Positions 28,282 to 37,002 are shown, counted from the stretch's first letter. The stretch is 64,000 nt of DNA from Catonella sp963539695 (GCA_963539695.1 CAUTOC010000006.1:5134-69133), one strand, 5' to 3'. The notes: generated by a model from the sequence alone, not told the origin. A program made the numbers and translations.

Positions 28282-29718
28282 CTAGGTTAACTTATAGGGC
28301 TTATAATTTGGAGATTCCTTTATATAATCATCACAACTATGAGAAACTTCACCCTTTGCCCAAAGCCCTGCCAGATTAATCTGTCCTGAGCCATACACCG
28401 CTTCCTTTGCACCGTCAATCTCAGGATTAACATATTTATTAAACCAAGTTTCAAGCTCATATCTTAGTTCAGCTGCTTTTTCACTGTGATTATCCCGTAA
28501 GAGCAGGTTATTTCGTTCATCAGGGTCATTTACCAGGTCATACATTTCATCAGGCCCGTAAGGGTAGCGTTTGATGTACTTAAACTCTTTACTTCGTATC
28601 ATACGGTTTGGGCCATATTCGTCAAGCACCACAATTTTATCATCCTGCTCATACGGAAGCCCCTTTAAGGCATTTGCAAAGCTTCTTCCCGGCAGGCTGT
28701 CATCTTTATAATCTTTAATTCCCACATAGTTTAATAATGTAGGCATAAAATCATAGGCTGAAACAAGAGAATCACATACTTTATTTTCAGGAATAATACC
28801 CGGCTGTGAGGCTATGAAAGGCACTTTAACAGAGCTGTCATACATATTAATCGGGAAGGTGCCGTTGCCCTTTCCCCAGAAGCCATGATGCCCACAGCTA
28901 AAGCCATTGTCACTTGTAAATATTATCAGGGTATTTTCTCTGATACCCAAATCTTCAATCTTATCTATTATCCTACCTATGTTTGCATCCATAGCAGTAA
29001 CTGCGGCAAAATATCCTATTAGATTGGCACGCACATCTTTAGCCACTTCTTTGGTTAAATAAATGCTGTCAGGATGCTCTTTTTCCTTTGGAATGGAATT
29101 AAATGGGCAGTCTTTATATAAATCGGTATATTCTTGCGGATGGTTATTTAGCCATGGAGAATGTGGTGCAGTATAACCTACAGTCAGATAAAATGGCTGT
29201 TTGCCTGCATATTCTTCTATAAATTCTATCGCATCATCAGTTATTACATCGGTTACATAGCGTGGTTCCCTGTAAAGCTCTCCGTTTTTAATAAGCGGAG
29301 CATTATAATAAGGTCCACCGCCTGACTTGTGAGCAAACCAGTGAGAAAAGCCTTTCTGTGGTACAGCACTGTTGCCCATATGCCATTTGCCGGATAGACC
29401 GCATACATAGCCGTTTTCTGCCAAAACTTCTGTGTAAGCCTTCATACCTTTTAAGTATTCAATATCTTCCTGTTTTTTATTATCATCTCTGAGCCAGTCG
29501 TGTACCCCATGTTGAGATGGGATTCTTCCCGTCAGTAAAGAAGCCCTTGCAGGTGAGCAGACAGGGGATGCACAGAAGAAGTTGTTAAACAACATTCCTT
29601 CATTTGCCAGTCTATCCATGTTTGGAGTTATTATTTCGTCATTTCCTGCACAACCCATAGACCACATTCCCTGATCATCGGATAAAATAAAAACAATATT
29701 CGGGCATTTTGTATTCAT
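28282..29718 (-). CDS. Formylglycine-dependent sulfatase, Cys type
   Basis: This 478-aa alkaline-phosphatase-superfamily sulfatase has the metal site FILSDDQ at the N-terminus and the sulfatase signature C54-S-P-A-R followed by ASLLTGRIP, in which Cys54 is the residue converted to formylglycine. Further active-site motifs are GKWHMG and TSDNGFSCGHHG. The ATG at 29718 is preceded by AGGAGAA; the longer frame starting at 29817 lacks one. There is no signal peptide, so it acts in the cytoplasm, which fits import of a small sulfated compound by the divergent ABC transporter. It is activated by the anSME at 22815. The substrate (choline sulfate, aryl sulfate or sulfated sugar) is not determined. 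Confidence 0.9.
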   Translation of the reverse strand: MNTKCPNIVFILSDDQGMWSMGCAGNDEIITPNMDRLANEGMLFNNFFCASPVCSPARASLLTGRIPSQHGVHDWLRDDNKKQEDIEYLKGMKAYTEVLAENGYVCGLSGKWHMGNSAVPQKGFSHWFAHKSGGGPYYNAPLIKNGELYREPRYVTDVITDDAIEFIEEYAGKQPFYLTVGYTAPHSPWLNNHPQEYTDLYKDCPFNSIPKEKEHPDSIYLTKEVAKDVRANLIGYFAAVTAMDANIGRIIDKIEDLGIRENTLIIFTSDNGFSCGHHGFWGKGNGTFPINMYDSSVKVPFIASQPGIIPENKVCDSLVSAYDFMPTLLNYVGIKDYKDDSLPGRSFANALKGLPYEQDDKIVVLDEYGPNRMIRSKEFKYIKRYPYGPDEMYDLVNDPDERNNLLLRDNHSEKAAELRYELETWFNKYVNPEIDGAKEAVYGSGQINLAGLWAKGEVSHSCDDYIKESPNYKPYKLT

Positions 29719-29802
29719 ATCGGTTCTCCTTTTTGCCTGTATTAAACCATCATATAATAGGCAAATTTTGTTGTCAATAGTGTGTGAAAAAACACAAATA
29801 AA

Positions 29803-29882
29803 TGAAAGAAATGTCAAAATATTTATAAAAAAATCTAAATTAAATTTCAGAAAACAAAATAATTTGAAAGAAAAGTAAAATA
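29803..29882. promoter_or_regulatory. Repeated TGAAAGAAA boxes in the divergent sulfatase/importer region
   Basis: TGAAAGAAATGTCAAAAT (29803-29820) and TGAAAGAAAAGTAAAAT (29865-29881) are near-copies 62 bp apart in a very AT-rich region between the divergent sulfatase and importer genes. They are candidate sites for the YesN-type regulator. The low-complexity composition makes chance similarity a real alternative. Confidence 0.3.
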
Positions 29883-29973
29883 ATTGTAAACAAAGTTATT
29901 AGAAATTTTATTATAATAATATAAGCGAAGTGACAATTAAGTAAACATAAAAAACTTGAGGAGGAGTGTATTT

Positions 29974-31044
29974 ATGAAAAAGATTTTAAGAAGTATTGTG
30001 GCAATGTCGTTGGCATTAGCTTTGGTTGGCTGTTCAGGTGCAGGGGGAGCAGCAAAAAATTCTACAGCTTCCAAGGGAGCGGAAACCACAGGAACGGATT
30101 TGCCTGTTTTACGTGTGGCCATGATGCCTTTTGTGACAAGTTTACCTGCTCAGTATATTAAGGCAAACAAATTAGATGAGAAAAACGGATTTAAAATGGA
30201 AACAACTATGTATGCCACAGGTGCTCCTATGAATGAGGCTCTTGCAGCGGATTTATGGGATGTAGGTGCTATGGGAGCGGCAGCAGTAACAGGTGTAGCA
30301 AACTATGATATGACTATTATTGGCGAGGTGCTTGAATCTCAGGACGGTTTAGGAGTATTTGTAAAGCCTGAGAGTAAGATTGCTACAGTAAAAGGCTTCA
30401 ATCCTTCATATCCTAATGTGTACGGTGATCCTGATACGGTAAAGGGTGCAAAAATCTTACTTCCAATCGGAACAGCACAGCATTTTACCACCTTAAAATG
30501 GTTAGAAAAGATAGGTGTTAAAGCAGAGGATGTAAATATAGTCAATATGGAAACCGCACAGGCTTATCAGGCTCTTAAAGCGGATCAGGCTGACGCTGTA
30601 GCATTAAATATTCCTACTTTCTTTGATGCTAAAAATGATGGTATGGTTCAGGTAGGTAATCTTGCGGATATGGGAACAAAATATGTGGATATGGTTACCG
30701 GTAATAAAAAATCTCTTGAAACAAAGAGTGAAATTATTCAGAAATATATAAATCTTCTCGCAGAAGCCGGTGCAGCACTCAATGCTGACCAAGATATGGC
30801 TACAAAGCTTATGATGGATTACTTAAAAGAAGCCGGCGCTGAAACCTCAGAAGAAAGTATCAGAGGTGATTTAGGACGTGTTAAATTTATTGAAGCTTCA
30901 GATTGGAAGAACAGAGAACTTGGAAGCTTTGCAAAAGAATTGGGAGAGTTTTATATTGGACTTGGACAGCTTGATGCAAGCTTAATGGATAAATTCAATA
31001 CAAATATTGTTAAAACTTTTGTAGAAAAGCTTGGTACAAAATAA
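29974..31044 (+). CDS. Sulfonate/taurine-type substrate-binding lipoprotein
   Basis: This 356-aa TauA/SsuA-like lipoprotein has signal peptide MKKILRSIVAMSLALALVGC and lipobox LVGC. The mature part has the NMT1/TauA pattern (VAMMPFVTSLPAQYIKANKLDEKNGFKMETTMYATGAPMNEALAADLWDVGAMGAA). The ATG at 29974 follows GAGGAGGAG; the ATG at 29956 overlaps that site. It is the first gene of a five-gene importer operon divergent from the sulfatase. A stable hairpin lies directly after the stop and may raise SBP mRNA relative to the membrane genes. Ligand by context: a sulfonate, sulfate ester or a product of it. Confidence 0.87.
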   Translation: MKKILRSIVAMSLALALVGCSGAGGAAKNSTASKGAETTGTDLPVLRVAMMPFVTSLPAQYIKANKLDEKNGFKMETTMYATGAPMNEALAADLWDVGAMGAAAVTGVANYDMTIIGEVLESQDGLGVFVKPESKIATVKGFNPSYPNVYGDPDTVKGAKILLPIGTAQHFTTLKWLEKIGVKAEDVNIVNMETAQAYQALKADQADAVALNIPTFFDAKNDGMVQVGNLADMGTKYVDMVTGNKKSLETKSEIIQKYINLLAEAGAALNADQDMATKLMMDYLKEAGAETSEESIRGDLGRVKFIEASDWKNRELGSFAKELGEFYIGLGQLDASLMDKFNTNIVKTFVEKLGTK

Positions 31045-31058
31045 AATGATATGAACCG

Positions 31059-31101
31059 GATTTAAGAATCTCTGCCACTTTTGAGAGATTCTTAAATCTT
31101 T
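31059..31101 (+). terminator. 15-bp stem-loop between binding protein and permease genes
   Basis: GATTTAAGAATCTCT (31059-31073) pairs perfectly with AGAGATTCTTAAATC (31084-31098) and only a short TTT follows. In an operon this position is typical of a partial terminator or 3'-end stabiliser that allows high SBP expression with some read-through. Confidence 0.7.
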
Positions 31102-31175
31102 AAAAGCGGTATATAAAACAAAATTCTTCACAAGATTTTATGTGAAGGATTTAGATAAAAAGACATTAGAAAGGA

Positions 31176-31976
31176 ATGAGTACAAAAATGAAGAAAAAAT
31201 CTGAAGGTTTAAAATACAAACTCATTTCAATCTGTACAGTTGTAATTGTTCTTACGATATGGCAGCTTGTAACAGATGTATTTAAAATTGTTTCTCCGTT
31301 TATGCTGCCCAGCCCTCTAAAGGTACTGGATACCTTTATTTACAAGCTGACAGGTGGAACTACTCCGGACGGAGCAAATCTTATCGAGCATATTCTTTCC
31401 AGTTTGAAGATAGCACTGGGAGGATACGGTGTAGGTGTTTTTATAGGCGTGCCTTTAGGAATAGCTATGGCTTGGAGCCGTAAATTTGAGAGGTATGCGA
31501 TGCCTTTATTTAACCTTATCAGACCGGTACCGGCATTAGCTTGGATTCCGCTTATGATACTTTGGCTTGGCATAGGTTATCTGTCAAAGGTAGGAATTAT
31601 ATTCTTTGCGGCATTTATAAGTGCCACAATTAATTCCTATACAGGTATCAAGAAAACAAATCAGGTTCACCTTTGGGTTGCAAGAACCTTTGGTGCTACA
31701 AACAGACAGATGTTATTTAAGGTAGCAATCCCTACTGCCTTGCCTATGATTTTTACCGGTTTAAGACTGGCACTCGGCTCTTCATGGGTTGCACTTGTTG
31801 CGGCAGAAATGTTAGCTGCTACAAGGGGAGTAGGCTATATGATTTATGTTGCAAGAATGCTTGGAAGACCTGATGTAATCATTGTGGGTATGATTACAAT
31901 AGGCGGCATCGGTCTTATGATGAGCTATGGTCTGGAAAAATTGCAGAAAAAATACATAGGAAGGGGTAGTAAATAA
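31176..31976 (+). CDS. Sulfonate-type ABC importer permease 1
   Basis: This 266-aa TauC/SsuC-type permease has an N-terminal TM (LISICTVVIVLTIWQLV) and four to five more TM segments. The BPD_transp motif region reads RPVPALAWIPLMILWLGIGYLSKVGIIFFAAF, and the EAA loop is VARTFGATNRQMLFKVAIPTALPMIFTGLRLALGSSW. The start could be ATG 31176 or ATG 31188; AAAGG lies just before the first. Its stop overlaps the second permease ATG by one base (TAATG). A second, non-identical permease follows, so the channel is probably a heterodimer, which is unusual for the Tau/Ssu type. Confidence 0.87.
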   Translation: MSTKMKKKSEGLKYKLISICTVVIVLTIWQLVTDVFKIVSPFMLPSPLKVLDTFIYKLTGGTTPDGANLIEHILSSLKIALGGYGVGVFIGVPLGIAMAWSRKFERYAMPLFNLIRPVPALAWIPLMILWLGIGYLSKVGIIFFAAFISATINSYTGIKKTNQVHLWVARTFGATNRQMLFKVAIPTALPMIFTGLRLALGSSWVALVAAEMLAATRGVGYMIYVARMLGRPDVIIVGMITIGGIGLMMSYGLEKLQKKYIGRGSK

Positions 31977-32773
31977 TGGGGAAATTGGTAAAAGGGCATA
32001 ACGAAAAAATGCAGACAATTTTTGCAGCCTTAACAGCAGTAATCGGTTTTCTCATTGTATGGGAACTGGTTGCAAGGTTTACAAGTGCAAAAATGTTCTT
32101 GCCGCCTGCCTCTGTTATTATACAGGCATTTCTTACAAGTTTTGCTGTACCTGTCGGAAAGTATACCATGCAGGTACATATCGCTATAAGTCTTTATCGT
32201 GTAATGGTTGCATTTTTGATAGCAACTGTGGCAGGTGTATTTCTTGGAGTATTTATGGGATATTCTAAGACATTTGAAGCTATTTTTAAGCCGCTGTTTG
32301 AATTTGTAAGACCTATACCGCCTTTAGCGTGGATTCCGATGTCCATTTTGTGGTTTGGTATCGGAGATGAAAGTAAGTGGTTCATTATATTTCTCGGAAG
32401 CTTTACCTTTATAACAGTAAATACTTATGACGGCACAAAAAATGTTGATAAAACCTTAATGGGAGCAGCCAGAATGTTAGGTGCAAATGAAAGACAGGTA
32501 TTTACAAGAGTTGTACTTCCTTCTGCCGTTCCATATATATTTGCAGGCTTACAGATTGCTATTACTGCCGGCTGGTCTGCAGTAGTTGCGGCAGAAATGA
32601 TTCGCTCTGATGAAGGTGTGGGCTGGTTAATAGTAATGGGTATGTCAACCGGCAATACGATACAGATTATGGTAGGCATTGTTGCCATAGGTGCGATTGG
32701 ATTTATCCTTGCAACCTTAATGTCTGCTTTAGAAAGGAGATTGTGTAGATGGAACAAACAACAGGGAATTTAA
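31976..32773 (+). CDS. Sulfonate-type ABC importer permease 2
   Basis: This 265-aa permease is homologous to permease 1. It shares the N-terminal TM, the RPIPPLAWIPMSILWFGIGDESKWFIIFLGSFTFITVNTYDG block, the EAA loop GAARMLGANERQVFTRVVLPSAVPYIFAGLQIAITAGWSAVVAAEM and a terminal TM. The two permeases are clearly paralogous but diverged, so this is not a recent duplication. It overlaps the first ATPase gene by 25 bp, a strong coupling signal. No defects were seen. Confidence 0.87.
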   Translation: MGKLVKGHNEKMQTIFAALTAVIGFLIVWELVARFTSAKMFLPPASVIIQAFLTSFAVPVGKYTMQVHIAISLYRVMVAFLIATVAGVFLGVFMGYSKTFEAIFKPLFEFVRPIPPLAWIPMSILWFGIGDESKWFIIFLGSFTFITVNTYDGTKNVDKTLMGAARMLGANERQVFTRVVLPSAVPYIFAGLQIAITAGWSAVVAAEMIRSDEGVGWLIVMGMSTGNTIQIMVGIVAIGAIGFILATLMSALERRLCRWNKQQGI

Positions 32774-33531
32774 ACAATGTTCCTTTAATATGTGATAATG
32801 TATCGAAGGAGTTTGACAGCTTTGATGGAAGCGGCAAAAATGAAGTTTTGAAGGATATCAGCTTTCAGGTAGAAAAAAATGAGTTTTTGGTATTATTCGG
32901 TCCGGGGCAATGTGGTAAAACTACCTTACTTAATATATTGGCGGGGCTTGAACTGCCAACTACAGGCAAGGTAATATCAAATAATAAAGAGGTAAAAGCT
33001 CCAAGCCCTGAAAGGGGAGTAGTATATCAGAAAACAGCTTTATTTCCATGGCTTACGGTTATGGGAAATGTAGAGTTTGGTCCCAGTGTGCGTGGTTTTG
33101 ATAAAAAGAAGCGTAAAGAACTGGCTGACCACTATATTGAACTTGTAGGACTGAAAGGCTTTGAAAAAAGCTATCCTTCACAGCTATCCGGCGGTATGAG
33201 ACAGCGTGTGGGTATTGCAAGAGCCTATTGCAACAACCCTGATATTCTCCTCCTTGATGAGCCTTTTGGACATTTGGATGCACAAACCCGTTATATGATG
33301 GAGGAGGAGCTGCAAAGAATATGGCAGAAGGAGAAGAGAACAGTTGTTTTTGTTACCAATAATATTGAAGAAGCAGTATATTTGGCAGACCGTATTATAC
33401 TCTTAACCAACTGTCCTTCAAAAATCAAAAAAGAATATAAGATAGATTTACCTTTTCCAAGAAACTATGTAGATCCAAAATTCCTGGAATTAAGGAAGGA
33501 AATCACTGAAAATATGGATAAATCTTTTTAG
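32749..33531 (+). CDS. Sulfonate-type ABC importer ATPase 1 (consensus motifs)
   Basis: This 260-aa TauB/SsuB-type ATPase has Walker A GPGQCGKTT, Q-loop VYQKTALFPWLTV, canonical signature LSGGMRQR, Walker B ILLLDEPFGHLD and H-loop VTNN (Asn where His is usual). An AAAGGAGA lies before the ATG inside the upstream permease gene. With ATPase 2 it probably forms an asymmetric heterodimer. This copy keeps the intact signature but has the H-loop His replaced, whereas ATPase 2 has the opposite pattern. Confidence 0.87.
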   Translation: MEQTTGNLNNVPLICDNVSKEFDSFDGSGKNEVLKDISFQVEKNEFLVLFGPGQCGKTTLLNILAGLELPTTGKVISNNKEVKAPSPERGVVYQKTALFPWLTVMGNVEFGPSVRGFDKKKRKELADHYIELVGLKGFEKSYPSQLSGGMRQRVGIARAYCNNPDILLLDEPFGHLDAQTRYMMEEELQRIWQKEKRTVVFVTNNIEEAVYLADRIILLTNCPSKIKKEYKIDLPFPRNYVDPKFLELRKEITENMDKSF

Positions 33532-33542
33532 GAGGAGAGAGG

Positions 33543-34292
33543 ATGCAGGATAATAGAGAAGCTAAGGTTAAAGTAATAAATCTTACAAAAAAGTTTGACG
33601 ACCTCCTGGTATTAGATGATATATCCTTTGAAGTAAAAAAAGGTGAATTTCTATGTATTGTAGGTCCGACAGGATGTGGAAAAACTACTTTTTTAAACAG
33701 TATTACAAAATTATACAAGCCTACTTCGGGAGAAATCCTTGTAAATAATGAGCCGGTAGACTTGGATAAGCATAATGTGGCATATATTTTTCAGGAATAT
33801 TCAACCATGCCTTGGCTGACAGTTGAGGAAAATGTTCGTTTCGGTCTGGATATTAAACATGTGGAAAGGGCAAAGGCGAATAAACTGGTAGATGAATATT
33901 TGGATATAGTCGGACTTACAAAATTCCGCAAATATTATCCGGAACAGTTATCTGCAAGTATGTTACAAAGGGTGGTTATTGCAAGGGCATTTGCAACACA
34001 ACCTGAATTACTTCTTATGGATGAGCCTTATGGTCAGTTAGACATTGAACTTCGTTTCAAGCTGGAGGATGAACTTCTTAATCTATGGAAGAGAACAGGG
34101 ACTACGGTTATTTTTATCACTCATAATATTGAGGAAGCCGTATATCTTGGTGAGAGAATATTGGTACTGACTAATAAACCTACCAAGATAAAAGAAGAGA
34201 TTATGAATGATTTACCTCGTCCACGAGATATTGCTTCACCGGATTTTGTTAAACTTCGTAATGAGGTGACTGATTTGATTAAGTGGTGGTAA
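33543..34292 (+). CDS. Sulfonate-type ABC importer ATPase 2 (degenerate signature)
   Basis: This 249-aa TauB-like ATPase has Walker A GPTGCGKTT, Q-loop IFQEYSTMPWLTV, Walker B LLMDEPYGQLD and an intact H-loop ITHN. Its signature motif reads LSASM instead of LSGGQ/M. Paired with ATPase 1 (intact LSGGM, altered H-loop), this predicts one consensus and one degenerate ATP site, an asymmetry best known from heterodimeric exporters. GGAGGAGAGG precedes the ATG and the gap to ATPase 1 is 11 bp. It is the last gene of the operon, and no clear terminator is seen before the MITE-like element. Confidence 0.87.
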   Translation: MQDNREAKVKVINLTKKFDDLLVLDDISFEVKKGEFLCIVGPTGCGKTTFLNSITKLYKPTSGEILVNNEPVDLDKHNVAYIFQEYSTMPWLTVEENVRFGLDIKHVERAKANKLVDEYLDIVGLTKFRKYYPEQLSASMLQRVVIARAFATQPELLLMDEPYGQLDIELRFKLEDELLNLWKRTGTTVIFITHNIEEAVYLGERILVLTNKPTKIKEEIMNDLPRPRDIASPDFVKLRNEVTDLIKWW

Positions 34293-34335
34293 TAATAAAA
34301 AATCTAAAAGATAGTGCGGGTTGATAAAAATTTTA

Positions 34336-34622
34336 TGAAGGGGCTGTCACAATAAGTAAAAATACAACAAGATATAATGTGAACACTTAACAAAATCAAG
34401 CCGTAAGGCGAAGATTGAGTTTAGTGACGACGCACCGTAGGTGCTAGTACCTTTAGGTAGAGCGGTATCTAAGCACTTAGTGACGACGCACCGCAGGTGC
34501 TAGTGCTGTGCAAGCGAGCCGCTTTTGGCGAAGGCTGAACTTAGTACTTATGATATAGTAAATTTATTGTCAAATTATAACTGTATTTTGTGTATCTCAT
34601 TCTTAATGCGACAGCCCCTTCA
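34336..34622. mobile_element. MITE-like element with IS1182-type terminal inverted repeats
   Basis: A 287-bp segment without any ORF is bounded by TGAAGGGGCTGTCACA (34336-34351) and its near-perfect inverse TGCGACAGCCCCTTCA (34607-34622; 15 of 16 matching). GGGGCTGTCGCA ends resemble those of IS1182-family elements in clostridia (from memory). Inside are two copies of a 28-bp GC-richer repeat beginning TTAGTGACGACGCACCG, at 34421-34448 and 34477-34504. No target-site duplication is obvious. It fills the gap between the importer and the next lipoprotein gene, and its base composition differs from the surroundings. Confidence 0.75.
34421..34504. repeat. Two 28-bp direct repeats inside the MITE-like element
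   Basis: Copies at 34421-34448 and 34477-34504 differ at one base (CCGTAGG versus CCGCAGG), with a 56-bp period. Each copy contains GCACC…GGTGC arms that can form a small hairpin, so the pair could form tandem stem-loops. Confidence 0.8.
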
Positions 34623-34771
34623 GTAATTTAAGCGGCAGTTATAAAAGTCAGATAATTTTAATTTTTTAATACATAATTTTTTAAGTAAGTGTCATATATT
34701 TGACATAATAAAAGATAAAAATAGGAATATCGGGATAAGTAAAACAAGCTGTTAGAGTGAGGAGAAAAACT

Positions 34772-35584
34772 ATGAAAAGTATCAGAAAAATTTGTCTGAC
34801 TGTATTGTCACTTGTTATAGTAATTACAGTATTTACAGCTTGTGGGAGCAGTAAGGATAAAGAAAAAGTACAAAATTCAGTGAGCAAAGATTTAATTAAA
34901 AGTAAAGTATCGGACGAAACAGCAGTAAATGAGAAAAATAACTTAAACACTACAGTAGATGCTGATGTAGCAAGGATAGACAGTTCAAATACTGAAAAAT
35001 CATCTAAAAATAAAAGTGAAGTGAAAAAGTCTCGAATGGTCAAGGTGGATGACAGGCTGTATATGGATATGGGATATGTTCTGAGTGCTTTAAAATGCGG
35101 TACGGCAGATGGGGAAATTCTTACAAGCAATGATGAGGCTCCTGAAAAAAATGATGAATCAAATTTTGGGACAGGATATAGATACCAGAAAGCTGATATT
35201 AAATATTTATATGTGGAGATAGATAATAAATGGCAGGTTTTTCAGGATATGGCAATAAGTTCGTGGATAATACCTGAAGATGTGGCACATTTTGATGCAG
35301 AAATAATAGAAGAAGATAAGGAAAGAATATTAGTTAAAATTACAGACTTACCTAAGGAATTTAGCTATATTTTCGGAGATAAAGAGGCAGATGAAATAAA
35401 GCCTGTGCAGATAATGCTTAAAGATTTAGGTGTATCTAATGGTATTAAAAATATAAAAAAAGACAAGTTGCCGGGTAAAAGAATACAGGTATGGTTTAAT
35501 GGCGAGATAAATGGTGATAAGCCTGAAATGTCAAACCCTATAGAATTGGGAGAAGTATACGAAATATCGGTTTTGGAAGAGTAA
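34772..35584 (+). CDS. Hypothetical secreted lipoprotein
   Basis: This 270-aa protein has a lipoprotein signal peptide (MKSIRKICLTVLSLVIVITVFTAC, lipobox FTAC). A Ser/Lys/Asn-rich spacer of about 65 residues follows, and then a globular part with several Trp residues (DNKWQVFQDMAISSWIIPEDVAHF) that ends …VWFNGEINGDKPEMSNPIELGEVYEISVLEE. The last block resembles the small OB-like 'ouput' segment of DUF3221-type proteins, but I do not assign a family. GAGGAG at 34759-34764 supports the ATG at 34772. It is a single gene, convergent with murA across a shared terminator. Confidence 0.7.
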   Translation: MKSIRKICLTVLSLVIVITVFTACGSSKDKEKVQNSVSKDLIKSKVSDETAVNEKNNLNTTVDADVARIDSSNTEKSSKNKSEVKKSRMVKVDDRLYMDMGYVLSALKCGTADGEILTSNDEAPEKNDESNFGTGYRYQKADIKYLYVEIDNKWQVFQDMAISSWIIPEDVAHFDAEIIEEDKERILVKITDLPKEFSYIFGDKEADEIKPVQIMLKDLGVSNGIKNIKKDKLPGKRIQVWFNGEINGDKPEMSNPIELGEVYEISVLEE

Positions 35585-35604
35585 ATGAGTTTTTAAAAAG
35601 TCAA

Positions 35605-35650
35605 AAAAGTGATGAAAATTTCCAAATAGAGATTTTCATCACTTTTAATA
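35605..35650. terminator. Bidirectional terminator between lipoprotein gene and murA
   Basis: AAAAGTGATGAAAAT (35605-35619) pairs with ATTTTCATCACTTTT (35632-35646), a perfect 15-bp stem. A-rich sequence is on the left and T-rich on the right, so it can end both convergent transcripts. Confidence 0.85.
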
Positions 35651-35652
35651 TT

Positions 35653-36951
35653 TCATCCGACCCTTAACTTAAATTTCATCAGCTCTTTTTCATCATCTAC
35701 AGGTATTTTAGCAATATCAGCACCAAGTTCTTTTAATTTTTCCTCAAAATTCTCATAGCCTCTTTCGATAAACTCTATCTGGTCAACTTCGCTGATTTCT
35801 TCTGAACAGAGTCCTGCTATTACAAGAGCTGCACCGGCTCTAAGGTCAGGAGAGCTAAGTTTTGCACCTGAAAGTTTTTCTACTCCGTCTATAATGGCAC
35901 TATTGCCTTCAACTTTGATATTTGCACCCATTTTAGCAAGCTCATCAGTGAACTTAAAACGATTTTCAAATATACTTTCAGTAACTACACTTGTTCCATT
36001 TGCCAAAGCAAGTAGAGTGGTTATCTGAGGCTGCATATCTGTAGGAAAGCCCGGATAAGGTAAGGTTTTAACATGGGTGTGGTTAAGCCTGTTTTTTGCA
36101 CAGACTCTTATTGCATCATCAAATTCGTAAATTTCAGCACCGGTTTCTACAAGCTTTGCACTGATTGCCTCCATGTGCTTTGGAATAAGATTTTTTACAA
36201 GTACATCACCCTTAGTGGCAGCAGCGGCTACCATATAAGTACCTGCCTCTATCATATCCGGTATAATGGAATATTCACTTGCATGAAGCTTTTCTACACC
36301 GACTATTCTAATTATATCAGTACCGGCACCCTTTATATCAGCACCCATACTGTTAAGGAAGTTAGCCACATCTACTACATGAGGCTCTTTAGCCACATTT
36401 TCCATTATGGTTTTACCCTTTGCAAGAGTAGCAGCAAGCATGGTGTTTATAGTAGCACCTACACTGGAAACATCAAAATAAATATGGTTTCCAACCAGTT
36501 CATCAGCCTTTACTGCAATCAGGCTGTGTCTAATATCTATTTCAGCTCCTAGTGCCTCAAAACCCTTAATATGCTGGTCTATAGGACGGCTGCCTATATT
36601 ACAGCCTCCGGGAAAGGCAACTTTAGCATCTTTATTCTTGCCAAGAAGTGCTCCCAAAAGATAATAAGAAGCCCTTATTTTTCTTATATGCTCATTGTCA
36701 ACACAGAAATTAGTTATAGTTCCACCATTTATTCGTACAGTATTATTGTCTATTCTTTCGACTATGGCACCTATTTCTTCAATGGCACTTAAAAGTACCT
36801 GTATATCACTTACATAAGGAAGATTCTCTATCTTGACAGGCTCATTACACATAACTGCTGCAGCCAGAATACCCAGAGCGGCATTCTTAGCTCCACTTAT
36901 AGAAACTTCGCCAACGAGCGGCTTGCCGCCTTTAATTACAAATTCATTCAT
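35653..36951 (-). CDS. murA: UDP-N-acetylglucosamine 1-carboxyvinyltransferase MurA
   Basis: This 432-aa EPSP-synthase-fold enzyme transfers enolpyruvate from PEP to UDP-GlcNAc, the first committed step of peptidoglycan synthesis. The start FVIKGGKPLVGEVSISGAKNAALGILAA carries the K-N pair of the active site. The catalytic and fosfomycin-reactive Cys is C117 in FPGGCNIGSRPIDQHI. The C-terminal R-A-G-A-A-L (DLRAGAALVIAGL) is present. Length and motifs are those of an intact enzyme. It is a monocistronic minus-strand gene with a GGGGCTAAA ribosome site and a 17-bp palindrome in its upstream region. Confidence 0.95.
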   Translation of the reverse strand: MNEFVIKGGKPLVGEVSISGAKNAALGILAAAVMCNEPVKIENLPYVSDIQVLLSAIEEIGAIVERIDNNTVRINGGTITNFCVDNEHIRKIRASYYLLGALLGKNKDAKVAFPGGCNIGSRPIDQHIKGFEALGAEIDIRHSLIAVKADELVGNHIYFDVSSVGATINTMLAATLAKGKTIMENVAKEPHVVDVANFLNSMGADIKGAGTDIIRIVGVEKLHASEYSIIPDMIEAGTYMVAAAATKGDVLVKNLIPKHMEAISAKLVETGAEIYEFDDAIRVCAKNRLNHTHVKTLPYPGFPTDMQPQITTLLALANGTSVVTESIFENRFKFTDELAKMGANIKVEGNSAIIDGVEKLSGAKLSSPDLRAGAALVIAGLCSEEISEVDQIEFIERGYENFEEKLKELGADIAKIPVDDEKELMKFKLRVG

Positions 36952-36985
36952 TTTAGCCCCTTTACTAGGTCTTTTAAGGTATATT

Positions 36986-37002
36986 AAGGGCTTAAAGCCC
37001 TT
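36986..37002. promoter_or_regulatory. Palindrome upstream of murA
   Basis: AAGGGCTT-A-AAGCCCTT is a perfect 8-bp inverted repeat around one base, 35 bp upstream of the murA start on the minus strand. No T run follows on either strand, so it looks more like an operator or mRNA leader hairpin than a terminator. The remaining 250 bp up to proS show no T-box or other riboswitch I can recognise. Confidence 0.35.
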
